Source of the DNA: Gaiellales bacterium
GTDB taxonomy: Bacteria; Actinomycetota; Thermoleophilia; BMS3ABIN01
Direction: 5' to 3'
Length of the DNA stretch: 52,427 nt
NCBI GenBank assembly: GCA_003599855.1
Contig: QZKG01000033.1
Location: forward strand, 1-52,427
Every line of letters begins with the position of its first letter. Within the stretch, counting starts at the first letter, position 1. A program made the translations under genes and the position numbers. The notes under the pieces were generated by a model that did not search any database, was not told the origin of the DNA, and saw only the letters and a program-made list of their open reading frames with translations. This document shows positions 26,375 through 34,879 of the stretch, piece after piece.

Positions 26375-27418
26375 GTGGAAAAAGAGAAAGCGTTGGATGT
26401 TGCATTGGACCAGATCGAAAGGCAGTTCGGCAAGGGATCGATCATGCGGATGGGCGACGGGACGGCTGTGCAGGTCAGCGCCATCCCCACCGGTTCGCTG
26501 GCCCTGGACATCGCCCTGGGCATCGGCGGCGTCCCCCGGGGGCGCATCGTCGAGATCTACGGTCCCGAGGCATCCGGGAAGACGACACTGGTATATCACC
26601 TGATAGCGGAAGTTCAGAAGCGGGGCGGGATAGCGGCCTTCATCGACGCCGAGCACGCCATGGATCCGGTCTATGCAAGGAAGATCGGCGTGAACGTGGA
26701 CGACCTGCTGGTATCACAGCCGGATTACGGCGAGCAGGCGCTGGAGATCGCCGAGATGCTCATCAGGAGCGGCGCCCTGGATATCGTCGCCATCGATTCG
26801 GTGGCTGCCCTGACACCTAAGGCTGAGATCGAGGGTGAGATGGGCGACTCTCACGTGGGCCTGCAGGCGCGCCTGATGTCCCAGGCCCTGAGGAAGCTGG
26901 CCGGGACACTCAACAAGACCGGCACTGTTGCCGTGTTCACCAACCAGCTCAGGGAGAAGATCGGGGTGATGTTCGGCAACCCCGAGACTACCCCCGGCGG
27001 CAAGGCGCTCAAGTTCTACTCGTCGGTGCGGCTGGACCTGCGCCGCATCGAGACGCTCAAGGAGGGAACGAACGCCATCGGCAACCGCGTGCGCGCCAAG
27101 GTGGTCAAGAACAAGATGGCCCCGCCGTTCCGGCAGGCGGAGTTCGACGTCATGTACGGCGAGGGGATCTCCCGGGAGGGCAACATCCTCGACATGGGCG
27201 TGGCCCACGGCATCATCTCCAAGAGCGGCGCCTACTTCTCTTACGGCGACGAACGGCTGGGGCAGGGCCGCAACAACGCCAAGGACTTCCTCAGGGAGAA
27301 CAATGACGTGGCGGAGAGCATCCTCAGCGAGGTGCTGCACGCCGCCGGCATCGAGCTGCCGCCGGTGAACGCGGCCGAAGAGGCGGCCGTCAGCGAGGAG
27401 GCGGCGGCAAACCTCTAG
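26375..27418 (+). CDS. recA: Recombinase RecA
   Basis: 347-residue RecA with GTG start and a GGAGG site. Walker A is GPEASGKT (63-70), the L2 region shows [20 protein letters not shown], and the filament-core segments are intact with no intein. It forms filaments on single-stranded DNA for recombination and LexA cleavage. recX, which commonly follows recA, is absent here. I see no obvious LexA box upstream because the gene directly follows thpR. Confidence 0.98.
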   Translation: MEKEKALDVALDQIERQFGKGSIMRMGDGTAVQVSAIPTGSLALDIALGIGGVPRGRIVEIYGPEASGKTTLVYHLIAEVQKRGGIAAFIDAEHAMDPVYARKIGVNVDDLLVSQPDYGEQALEIAEMLIRSGALDIVAIDSVAALTPKAEIEGEMGDSHVGLQARLMSQALRKLAGTLNKTGTVAVFTNQLREKIGVMFGNPETTPGGKALKFYSSVRLDLRRIETLKEGTNAIGNRVRAKVVKNKMAPPFRQAEFDVMYGEGISREGNILDMGVAHGIISKSGAYFSYGDERLGQGRNNAKDFLRENNDVAESILSEVLHAAGIELPPVNAAEEAAVSEEAAANL

Positions 27419-27443
27419 AGGGCGGGTGTTTCAGCGGGATCCA

Positions 27444-27470
27444 GGGGCGCGGCTTCGTATGGCCGCGCCC
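27444..27470 (+). terminator. GC-rich hairpin after recA
   Basis: GGGCGCGGC pairs with GCCGCGCCC over nine perfect base pairs around an eight-base loop, 26 bases after the recA stop. There is no T run, so it may be a Rho-type or RNA-stabilising hairpin and not a classical intrinsic terminator. Confidence 0.5.
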
Positions 27471-27584
27471 TGCATATACGCGCTGCTTATGGGTAACTGA
27501 GACGGCGATGGCCGAAACTTATGGCAGCCGCCGTGGCCAGAAGCCATGCGGTAAGCCCTAATAAGGCTGATAGCAGTGTTTTTA

Positions 27585-27614
27585 TTGACATAACTGCATC
27601 CGCGGGTCTAGAAT
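27585..27614 (+). promoter_or_regulatory. Sigma-70-type promoter in the recA-rny gap
   Basis: Consensus TTGACA and TAGAAT separated by 18 bases; predicted transcription start near 27621. Confidence 0.65.
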
Positions 27615-27620
27615 GGTCAT

Positions 27621-27845
27621 CGTTAGTTAACTATCTGCTCAAACACACGAAACAGGTTTCGTTTTTCCTTTGTATAAAGGCATAGATGCTAACAGAACAG
27701 CAGCCACCGGTATCAGTGAAGAAGGGCAAGCAGGTCATTCACTAGATAATTGAGACCCGGCATCGGGAAGATGGCCTGTGGGCCGCCGATGGGAAAATAC
27801 AAGGAATGCCAGTGTGTCAGCCGAGCAGATGCTCGGCTTTTTTCT
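27621..27845 (+). ncRNA. Structured leader RNA (candidate attenuator) upstream of rny
   Basis: A 220-base stretch runs from a good promoter to a strong intrinsic terminator. Early in the transcript ATCTGCTC (27633-27640) is perfectly complementary to GAGCAGAT (27823-27830), which forms the 5' arm and loop of the terminator, so an antiterminator pairing is possible. Between them lies a hairpin CATCGG...CCGATG enclosing GGCC/GGCC. It matches no riboswitch family I know. It could equally be an independent small RNA with a closing stem. There is no convincing ORF. Confidence 0.55.
27819..27843 (+). terminator. Intrinsic terminator 80 bases before rny
   Basis: AGCCGAGC and GCTCGGCT form a perfect eight-base-pair stem with an AGAT loop and a T run. 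rny expression must pass or bypass it, or use a promoter inside 27844-27924 that I cannot define. Confidence 0.85.
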
Positions 27846-27924
27846 TGGCTGGAATCAGCCGTTCGAGCCGGGACGGGGTGACCAGGCACGCGCCGCGCCC
27901 CTTTATTTTAGAGATTGGAGTGGC

Positions 27925-29457
27925 ATGGAAATCGTATTGATAGCGGTCGCTGTCGCGGCCCTCTCCCTGCCCGCCGGATACTTCATCGGCAAGGCGCTCT
28001 TCAGGGCCAAGGCCGAGTCGATCCAGCATGACGCCGAGAGGGCAAGGGTCGAGGCGGACAAGGAGATAGAGACGGCCCGGCGCGCGGCCCAGGTGGAAGC
28101 GCGCGAGGAGCTTCAGAAGCTCAAGGACGAGGCGGACAAGGAGCTAAAGCAGAGAAGGTCCGAAGTGCAGAAGCTCGAGGACCGGCTTGAGGAGAAGGAA
28201 GTGGACCTGCGTGACCGGGAAAAGGAGATCAGGCGCCGGGAGCAGTCCCTTTCGGACAAGGAAGCCCACAACAGGAAGATGGGCGATGACCTGGCGCAGG
28301 CGCTCGATGAGCAGAAGCGCCAGCTCGAACAGGTGTCCGGCTTATCGAGCAGCCAGGCCAAGGAGCTGCTGCTCAAGCAGATAGAGGAAGAGGCCAGGCA
28401 CGACATGGCCAAGATAGTCCGCAGCGTCGAGGAGGAGGCGAAGCGCGAGTCCGACCGCAGGGCGCGCAACATCCTGTCGCTGAGCATCCAGCGTACCGCC
28501 GCCAACCACGCCGCCGAGACGACCGTCTCGGTGGTGCCGCTGCCCTCGGATGAGATGAAGGGGCGGATCATCGGCCGCGAGGGGCGCAACATCCGGGCCC
28601 TGGAGAACATCAGCGGCATCGACGTCATCATCGATGACACGCCGGAGGCGGTGGTGCTCAGTGGTTTCGACGGCGTCAAGCGGGAGATAGCCAGGCTGAC
28701 CCTGACCAAGCTCCTCTCCGACGGGCGCATCCATCCCGCGCGCATCGAGGATACCTACAAGCAGGCCAAGGCCGAGGTGGAGAAGGCCATCGTCGAAGCC
28801 GGCGAGCAGGCCACCATCGAGGCGAACATCCACGGCCTGCCCGACAACCTCGTCAAACTGCTGGGACGGCTCAAGTACCGCACCAGCTACGGGCAGAACG
28901 TGCTGGCGCACTCCCTGGAGGTCAGCCATGTGGCCGGCATCATGGCTGCCGAGCTCGGGGCCAACACGAAGATCGTGCGCCGCGCCGGCCTGCTGCACGA
29001 CATCGGCAAGGCGGTGGACCACCAGATCGAGGGGACCCACGCCGAGATAGGCTCCAACCTGGCCAAGAAGAACCGCGAGAGCCAGGCGATACTGCACGCC
29101 ATCGAGGCGCATCACGGCGACGTCGAACCCCAGACCGTGGAAGCCGTCCTGGTGCAGGCAGCGGACGCGGTGAGCGCCGCCCGCCCAGGGGCGCGGCGGG
29201 ACAGCCTCGAAAGTTATATCAAGCGGCTGGAATCGCTGGAGAACATCGCCATGGGCAAGAAGGGCGTGGAGAAATGCTACGTCATGCAGGCCGGGCGCGA
29301 GATCCGCGTCATGGTCAAGCCCAACGAGATCGATGACGACGCAGCGGCGCTCCTGTCACGGGAGATCGCCAAGGAGATCGAGAAGCAGCTCGATTACCCC
29401 GGGCAGATCAAGATAACCGTCATCCGCGAGAGCAGGGCTACCGAGTACGCCAAGTAG
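27925..29457 (+). CDS. rny: Ribonuclease Y
   Basis: Membrane-anchored endoribonuclease initiating mRNA decay. The 510 residues show an N-terminal membrane helix (3-22), a long charged coiled coil (about 30-190), a KH domain (GRIIGREGRNIRALE) and an HD phosphohydrolase domain with HSLEVSHVAG and LLHDIGK. The start at 27925 has a GGAG site and puts the membrane helix at the very N-terminus; the longer frame to 27778 would span the upstream terminator and is rejected. Confidence 0.96.
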   Translation: MEIVLIAVAVAALSLPAGYFIGKALFRAKAESIQHDAERARVEADKEIETARRAAQVEAREELQKLKDEADKELKQRRSEVQKLEDRLEEKEVDLRDREKEIRRREQSLSDKEAHNRKMGDDLAQALDEQKRQLEQVSGLSSSQAKELLLKQIEEEARHDMAKIVRSVEEEAKRESDRRARNILSLSIQRTAANHAAETTVSVVPLPSDEMKGRIIGREGRNIRALENISGIDVIIDDTPEAVVLSGFDGVKREIARLTLTKLLSDGRIHPARIEDTYKQAKAEVEKAIVEAGEQATIEANIHGLPDNLVKLLGRLKYRTSYGQNVLAHSLEVSHVAGIMAAELGANTKIVRRAGLLHDIGKAVDHQIEGTHAEIGSNLAKKNRESQAILHAIEAHHGDVEPQTVEAVLVQAADAVSAARPGARRDSLESYIKRLESLENIAMGKKGVEKCYVMQAGREIRVMVKPNEIDDDAAALLSREIAKEIEKQLDYPGQIKITVIRESRATEYAK

Positions 29458-29537
29458 GCGGGCGGTAACTCTTGATTCCATGCACGGCGGCGTCGTGCAT
29501 GCCAGAAGCGCCACCCTGTCATCCTGGGCAGACCTCT

Positions 29538-29572
29538 GTCATCCCGAGGAGCGAAGCGACGAAGGATCCTGG
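29538..29572 (+). repeat. Dispersed repeat copy 1 (CATCCCGAGG..CGAAGCGACGAAGG)
   Basis: The sequence TCATCCCGAGGAGCGAAGC followed by GACGAAGGATCCTGG recurs, nearly identical and in the same orientation, at 34804-34835. Both copies are intergenic, between rny and miaB here and between norC and miaA there. Similar short GAGCGAAGCGA-type repeats occur in many unrelated bacterial genomes; no function is known to me. Confidence 0.6.
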
Positions 29573-29671
29573 TTTTCGCCTTGCATGGCCGCGCCCGGGG
29601 GCATCCCGCCCGCGCTTAACCTCCCTGGAGGCTATAATTGAAACTGATGCAACTCGGCGAATGATAAACCC

Positions 29672-31027
29672 ATGGACAATCGCACATATCACCTGACCAC
29701 TTTCGGCTGCCAGATGAACGAGCACGACTCCGAGCGCATCCGCGGCGTACTGGAGGCCGGCGGCTGGCTGGAGGCTCCCGACGAGGAAAGCGCCCGCCTG
29801 CTGGTGTTCAACACCTGCTCCGTGCGGGAGAGCGCCGAGAGCCGCCTGATCGGACGGCTGGGAGAGGCCAGGCGGCTCAAGGGTGAGGACCCTGGCCGAA
29901 TCGTCGCCCTGGGCGGCTGTTTCGCCCAGAGCCGCCAGGAGGCGATACTGGACGAACTAAGGTTTCTTGACGTCGCCTTCGGGCCCCGCAACATCGGTGA
30001 GCTGCCGGAACTGGTGGAGGCCGCCGCAAAGAGCGGCCGCCAGGCTTCATCTTTTGTCGACGAGCCCGGCTCCGTCGCATCGCTCCCCTCAGCCAGGCGC
30101 GGGTCCCATCACGCCTGGGTCCAGGTGATGACCGGCTGCACGAATTACTGCAGTTACTGCATCGTACCCTATGTGCGGGGCGAGGAACGCAGCCGCGAAG
30201 CACAGGAGATCCTTGCGGAGGTGGAGCGGCTGGTAGACGAAGGCGTCGTCGAAGTCACCCTGCTCGGCCAGAACGTGAACGCCTACGGCCTCGACCGTTC
30301 CGGCCCGGGCAGCGCGGACTTCGCCGGACTCCTGGAGATGCTCGACGCCGTCAAGGGCCTCAGGCGCATCCGCTTCACCACTTCGCACCCCAGGGACCTG
30401 GGCCAGGACCTGGTGGAGGCCATGCGCGACCTGGAAAGCGTCTGCGAGCACCTGCACCTGCCGGCACAGTCCGGCTCGACGCGCATCCTCGAAAGGATGA
30501 ACCGCGGCTACACGGCGGCGCATTACCTCGGCCTGGTGAGCCGCTTCTACGACAAGGTGCCGGGCGCTTCACTCACAACAGACCTCATCGTCGGATTCCC
30601 CGCCGAGAAGGAAGACGATTTCTTCGCGACCCTCTCGCTGGTGGAGCAGTGCCGGTTCGATTCCGCCTTCACCTTCATCTATTCCCCCAGGGAAGGGACC
30701 GCGGCCGCGGAGATGCCCGGGCAGGTCCCGGATGTCACCAGGAAACGCCGCATGGGGGAACTGGTGGCGCTGGTGCAGCGCATCGCCCTGGAAAAGAACG
30801 AATCCATGGCAGGCAGCGAGGTGGAGGTTCTGGTGGAGGGCCGCAGCCGGCAGGGGGGCGGCCAGTTCAGGGGCCGGACCAGGAGCAACAAGATAGTCAA
30901 TTTCGCCCCCGCCGGCCCGGGCGAGCCCACCGCCGGGGACTTCGTGCAGGTGCGGGTGGCATCGGTCACCTCGACCACGATGAAGGGGGTCCAGGCGCCG
31001 GCGCATCCGGGGCCGGCCCGGGATTGA
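29672..31027 (+). CDS. miaB: tRNA-2-methylthio-N6-dimethylallyladenosine synthase
   Basis: Radical-SAM methylthiotransferase acting on isopentenylated A37 of tRNAs, downstream of MiaA, which is also in this window. The 451 residues contain the three N-terminal cluster cysteines Cys13 (FGCQMNEHDS), Cys49 (NTCSVRE) and Cys83 (GGCFAQ), the radical-SAM triad Cys156-Cys160-Cys163 (GCTNYCSYC), and a C-terminal TRAM domain. The ATG has only a weak ribosome site. Confidence 0.96.
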   Translation: MDNRTYHLTTFGCQMNEHDSERIRGVLEAGGWLEAPDEESARLLVFNTCSVRESAESRLIGRLGEARRLKGEDPGRIVALGGCFAQSRQEAILDELRFLDVAFGPRNIGELPELVEAAAKSGRQASSFVDEPGSVASLPSARRGSHHAWVQVMTGCTNYCSYCIVPYVRGEERSREAQEILAEVERLVDEGVVEVTLLGQNVNAYGLDRSGPGSADFAGLLEMLDAVKGLRRIRFTTSHPRDLGQDLVEAMRDLESVCEHLHLPAQSGSTRILERMNRGYTAAHYLGLVSRFYDKVPGASLTTDLIVGFPAEKEDDFFATLSLVEQCRFDSAFTFIYSPREGTAAAEMPGQVPDVTRKRRMGELVALVQRIALEKNESMAGSEVEVLVEGRSRQGGGQFRGRTRSNKIVNFAPAGPGEPTAGDFVQVRVASVTSTTMKGVQAPAHPGPARD

Positions 31028-31069
31028 TATCCGCTCCCCGCGGGTAAAAATACCCCAGGTGAATTGGTG

Positions 31070-31891
31070 ATGGGTCCCCAAAAGGCAAAAGTCAGGGAGC
31101 CGGCGGTAGCAGGCCAGTTCTATCCCGGCACGCGCGAGGCTCTCGAAGCCTCCATCAGGGAAATGACCGACGTCACTCAGGCACGGCGGGCGGCTATCGG
31201 GGTGATGGTGCCCCATGCGGGCTACATGTACTCGGGCACGGTGGCCGGCTCGGTCTTCGGCTCGGTGGAGTTGCCCTGCTGTTTTATCGTCATCGGCCCT
31301 AACCACACGGGGGTCGGCCCGGCGGCATCCATCATGACTTCAGGCGCGTGGCGGACGCCGTGCGGCGAGATTCCGGTGGACGATGCCCTGGCCGGCGCCA
31401 TCCTGGAGAACAGCGAGTTCCTCCAGGAGGACGACTCGGCTCACGCTTTCGAGCATTCCATCGAGGTGCAGCTTCCTTTCCTGCAATGCCTGCGCGAGGA
31501 CGTCAGGTTCGTACCCATCAGCCTGATGACCGCCAGTCCGTCCATCTGCCATGATGTGGGGCACGCGGTGGCCGTCGCTGTGCGCTACTCGGCGAACCCG
31601 GTGCTCCTCATCGCCAGTTCCGACATGACCCATTACGAGAGCCAGGAGCAGGCGAAGCGCAAGGACGAGCTGGCGCTCGGACGCCTGCTCGAGCTCGATG
31701 GCGACGGCCTGTTGCAGACGGTGGCCGAGAATCACATCTCCATGTGTGGGGTGTCGCCGGCCGCCACGATGATCTATGCCTGTCACGAACTGGGCGCCAC
31801 CGAGGCCGAGCTGGTCAGGTATCGCACCTCGGGGGACATGACCGGTGATTACCGGCAGGTGGTAGGTTACGCCGGGGTCATCATCAGGTAA
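31070..31891 (+). CDS. AmmeMemoRadiSam system protein B (Memo-like)
   Basis: A 273-residue Memo/LigB-fold protein: REPAVAGQFYPG at the start, MVPHAGYMYSG, IGPNHTG, EHSIEVQLPFLQ, ASSDMTHY and CGVSPAATMI, which carry the conserved His positions resembling extradiol-dioxygenase metal ligands. Biochemical function in bacteria is unproven. TTG and GTG codons precede the ATG at 31070; AGGTGA at a seven-base spacing favours the ATG. It is followed by the AMMECR1 partner; the radical-SAM third member is not in this window. Confidence 0.88.
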   Translation: MGPQKAKVREPAVAGQFYPGTREALEASIREMTDVTQARRAAIGVMVPHAGYMYSGTVAGSVFGSVELPCCFIVIGPNHTGVGPAASIMTSGAWRTPCGEIPVDDALAGAILENSEFLQEDDSAHAFEHSIEVQLPFLQCLREDVRFVPISLMTASPSICHDVGHAVAVAVRYSANPVLLIASSDMTHYESQEQAKRKDELALGRLLELDGDGLLQTVAENHISMCGVSPAATMIYACHELGATEAELVRYRTSGDMTGDYRQVVGYAGVIIR

Positions 31892-31988
31892 AGGCCGACG
31901 CCTGTCGAAGAAGTATCTGCGCACTGAAACTGTCCTGCAGTATGCCGACCGCCCGCGTTCAGCGGGATGTGGCCGACCGGAGGGAGTG

Positions 31989-32531
31989 ATGGGAGAGCCA
32001 GCTAACAACCCCGCTGTATACGCAAGATCCGTGGTGGCAGCCGCCCTGGGATACGAGCGGTTGCCCGAGCCGCCGGATGAGGAATTCTACCGGCAGCGAG
32101 CCGCCTGTTTCGTCAGCATCAAGAAGGAGGGGCAGCTGCGCGGCTGCATTGGCACCCTGGAACCCGGCGAGCCGGACCTGGGGCATGAGATCGTCCACAA
32201 CGCCCAGTCAGCCGCTTTCGGAGACCCGCGTTTCCCAGCCATCACCCTGGATGAGATCGACAAGCTCTCCTTCAGCGTTGACGTTTTAAGCCCGGCGGAG
32301 CCGGTTGGGGGCGCCGAGCACCTCGATTGCCGCCAGTACGGCGTGATCGTCAGTTGCGGCTTCCGCCGCGGCGTGCTGCTGCCGGACCTCGAGGGCGTCG
32401 ACACCGCCGTAGAACAGGTCACCATCGCCTGCCAGAAGGCTGGCATCGAGCTCCACGAGGAGTTCGACATCCATCGTTTCACCGTGACCCGTTACGACGA
32501 GAAGGGCCTGGTGCAGAACACCGGCTGCTGA
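31989..32531 (+). CDS. AmmeMemoRadiSam system protein A (AMMECR1 domain)
   Basis: 180 residues of the AMMECR1 family with the signature LRGCIGTLEP and DPRFP further on. Its function is unknown; it is a conserved partner of Memo-like and radical-SAM proteins. An upstream GGAGG supports the ATG at 31989, with a GTG three bases earlier as alternative. It is separated by about 100 bases from the Memo-like gene and converges on norB. Confidence 0.88.
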   Translation: MGEPANNPAVYARSVVAAALGYERLPEPPDEEFYRQRAACFVSIKKEGQLRGCIGTLEPGEPDLGHEIVHNAQSAAFGDPRFPAITLDEIDKLSFSVDVLSPAEPVGGAEHLDCRQYGVIVSCGFRRGVLLPDLEGVDTAVEQVTIACQKAGIELHEEFDIHRFTVTRYDEKGLVQNTGC

Positions 32532-32556
32532 TGCCGCCGGCCCCCCGGCGGCCCTT

Positions 32557-33948
32557 TCAGGCCGCCGTTTCCTCTGACTGCCGCTGGGTGAGCAGCTTCC
32601 ACATGGTCAGGCCTGCTCCTATCACCAGGATCACCCCGAAGAAGAGCGTCACCTTGAACCAGAACTGCATCTGGGCCTGGGCGTTCATGAAACCCTGACC
32701 CATGATGCGCTCGATGTAGGTCTGCAGCACCCCGGCGACGCCCATGGCGATGCCGATCCCCAGGATGGACATGTTCATGATCCAGAAGCCCCACAAAGCG
32801 CCGCTGGTCTTGAATCTGGACACACCCCTGAGCCGCGGCAGTGCGTACCAGAACATGGTCAGGTTCAAAAGCGCATAAGCGCCGAAGAACGCCAGGTGCC
32901 CGTGGCTCGCCGTCACCTGGCTGCCGTGGGTGTAGTAGTTGATCTGCGGCAGCGTGTGGGCGAAGCCCCAGACGCCGGCGCCTACCAGGTGGCCGACAGC
33001 GGTGCCGACAGCGAAGGTCCAGACGACCTTGTTCTTGATGGCGATGCCATGCCGCCGCTGGGTCAGGAAGGTGTCGATGACCATGGCGATGATGGGCACC
33101 ACTTCCAGGGCGCTGAAGATGCCGCCGATCCAGAGCCAGGCCCGCGGCGCGCCGATCCAGTAGTAATGGTGGCCGGTGCCGGCGATACCGGTGAAGAGGA
33201 ACAGGGCGGTCTCGATATAGAGGTACTTCTCCACGACCCTGCGGTCGACGCCGGTGACCTTGATCAGCACGAAGGCGAGGATCGCGGCGGTGACCAGCTC
33301 CCAGGCGCCTTCCACCCAGAGGTGGACGACCCACCACCAGTAGAACCAGTCGATGGTGAGGTTTCGGTAGAACGGCATGCCGAAGAGGTAAAGGAGCGCC
33401 AGGAAGGTGAGGCCACCCAGCAGCATGCCCAGGATGGCGGTCTTTTTGCCCTTGATCACGGTCATGGCCACATTGAAGAGGAACATCAGCGCGCCCACTA
33501 CCACGATGAAGTCGAGCGGCGTGGGTATCTCCAGGAGCGGTTTGCCCTGGGTCCAGCCGAAGGTGAAGCCCACCAGGGCGGCGACGCCCGTGGCGACGAA
33601 CGCGATCAGCTGGAGGTAGGCGAGCTTGACGCTGTAGATCTCGCGCTGGGCTTCCTCGGGCACCAGGTAGTAGGTGCCGCCCATGAAGCCCAGCAGCATC
33701 CATAGCACCAGCAGGTTGGTATGCATGGCGCGGGTCATGCCGAAGGGCAGGGCGTCGACGATCTCCTGCGGTATCGTGAAGGCGTAGCTGATGGCCAGCC
33801 ACAGCCCCACCAGGAGCTGCAGCATGAAGAGGGCCAGCGCCACCGCGAAGTACCAGTAAGCCACCCTCTGGGATTCATAGGGGACCAGTTCGGGGTCACG
33901 CGGCCCCATGCCAAGGCCTCGCCTGACGGTCATCTGATTCGTTGCCAT
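32557..33948 (-). CDS. norB: Nitric oxide reductase large subunit (cNOR type)
   Basis: 463 residues, 12 membrane helices, haem-copper superfamily without the quinol-oxidising N-terminal extension of qNOR. Likely ligands are His76 (AMHTNLL) for low-spin haem, His209 and Glu213 (HLWVEGAWE) with His260-His261 (GTGHHYYW) around the non-haem iron, and His349/His351 (SHGHLAFFGAY). The HLWVEG glutamate separates NOR from oxygen reductases. It reduces 2 NO to N2O. The ATG overlaps the norC TGA (TGATG), and GAGAGGTGAG precedes it. Confidence 0.95.
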   Translation of the reverse strand: MATNQMTVRRGLGMGPRDPELVPYESQRVAYWYFAVALALFMLQLLVGLWLAISYAFTIPQEIVDALPFGMTRAMHTNLLVLWMLLGFMGGTYYLVPEEAQREIYSVKLAYLQLIAFVATGVAALVGFTFGWTQGKPLLEIPTPLDFIVVVGALMFLFNVAMTVIKGKKTAILGMLLGGLTFLALLYLFGMPFYRNLTIDWFYWWWVVHLWVEGAWELVTAAILAFVLIKVTGVDRRVVEKYLYIETALFLFTGIAGTGHHYYWIGAPRAWLWIGGIFSALEVVPIIAMVIDTFLTQRRHGIAIKNKVVWTFAVGTAVGHLVGAGVWGFAHTLPQINYYTHGSQVTASHGHLAFFGAYALLNLTMFWYALPRLRGVSRFKTSGALWGFWIMNMSILGIGIAMGVAGVLQTYIERIMGQGFMNAQAQMQFWFKVTLFFGVILVIGAGLTMWKLLTQRQSEETAA

Positions 33949-34649
33949 CAATTCTCACCTCTCTGCTTGGACAGGAAATCCGAGATCGCCTGCAGGTCGT
34001 CGTCACTTATGCTCCCCTGGGCCGGCATCCGCGAGGCCGGGTCGACGGCCTTGGGGTCCCGCACGTACCGCGCGATGGCGGCGGCGTCGTACTTGCTGCC
34101 GATGTCATCGAGCGCGGGGCCGTTGCTGCCGCCGGCGCCGCCGATGGAATGGCAGGCCATGCACTGTTCCTTGAAGGCGGCGGCTCCCGGGGAGACGCCG
34201 CTTGCCGACAGCCGCCGCTGGGCAGCCGTCTCCATGCTCCGGTCCTGGGGCGGCCAGTCGTTGTTGTCGATATTGGAGACCCACTCGAAGAACGTCACCA
34301 GGTCATCAGCCTCCTGCTCGGTCACCCCGAGGTTGGGCATCTTGCGGATCGAGTCGGCGTAGACGACCTCGGGCTCCATGACGGCCGTCTTGATGGCGTC
34401 GGGGCCGATGCGGTCATAGACCTTGGTGAGGTCGGGAGCGTAATAAACGCCGAAACCGAGGATCGTGTGACAGTTGTTGCAGTTCTTCTTCTCCCAGACG
34501 TGCTTGCCGGCGACGACCTGCTCGCTGAGCTTGTCGGCGTTGGTGAGCGCGCCTACCTGGCGGTGGGTATCCCAGGTGAGGAACAGGAATATCGCGAGGG
34601 ACGCCAGGGTGCCGCTTAAGAAAATGTAAAAAGCACCTTTGTTAGACAA
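33948..34649 (-). CDS. norC: Nitric oxide reductase cytochrome c subunit with an extra c-haem domain
   Basis: A 233-residue protein with an N-terminal membrane anchor (about 6-25). The first c-haem, CNNCH (57-61) followed by TILGFGVYYAPDLT and Met104, is the standard NorC domain. A second domain, CMACH (163-167) with likely Met208, is appended; usual NorC proteins are about 150 residues with one haem. The extra domain could be a built-in electron entry point. It forms an operon with norB through a one-base overlap. Confidence 0.94.
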   Translation of the reverse strand: MSNKGAFYIFLSGTLASLAIFLFLTWDTHRQVGALTNADKLSEQVVAGKHVWEKKNCNNCHTILGFGVYYAPDLTKVYDRIGPDAIKTAVMEPEVVYADSIRKMPNLGVTEQEADDLVTFFEWVSNIDNNDWPPQDRSMETAAQRRLSASGVSPGAAAFKEQCMACHSIGGAGGSNGPALDDIGSKYDAAAIARYVRDPKAVDPASRMPAQGSISDDDLQAISDFLSKQRGEN

Positions 34650-34715
34650 TTTTCACTCCCTTGGTCATGGTCATGTCCTTTCCGGGCAAAGCAAACCATT
34701 ACTGCCCTGATAGTC

Positions 34716-34723
34716 TTGATCAA
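34716..34723. promoter_or_regulatory. Second FNR/DNR-like half-site pair in the norC leader
   Basis: The palindrome TTGATCAA resembles two abutting FNR half-sites without the four-base spacer. It lies just downstream of the predicted norC transcription start, where binding would hinder transcription. It is weak evidence on its own. Confidence 0.25.
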
Positions 34724-34733
34724 AATATGCTCC

Positions 34734-34775
34734 ACAATAATGGAACTCCCGCTTGCTGTCAGTGATATATGTCAA
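34734..34775 (-). promoter_or_regulatory. FNR/DNR-type operator and promoter for norCB
   Basis: On the minus strand TTGAC-ATAT-ATCAC (34762-34775) matches the FNR/DNR box TTGAT-N4-ATCAA at eight of ten positions. A TATTGT -10 element lies at 34734-34739. With a start near 34727 the box is centred at -41.5, the classic class II activator position. This suggests activation by a CRP/FNR-family regulator under low oxygen or NO. Confidence 0.58.
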
Positions 34776-34803
34776 AATAGGAAAAAAATAAACCAGGGCA
34801 TTT

Positions 34804-34835
34804 TCATCCCGAGGGACGAAGCGACGAAGGGCTGG
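34804..34835 (+). repeat. Dispersed repeat copy 2
   Basis: TCATCCCGAGGGACGAAGC plus GACGAAGGGCTGG, in the same orientation as the copy at 29538-29572. It precedes miaA by about 45 bases. Confidence 0.6.
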
Positions 34836-34879
34836 AGAAAGGAGTAAGGAGGAAGGTGGCGCCTGCGCCGGAGCGACCG

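Noticed and set aside
27778-27924. Upstream extension of rny by 49 residues
   Set aside because: The extra sequence crosses an intrinsic terminator and would displace the N-terminal membrane helix of RNase Y.
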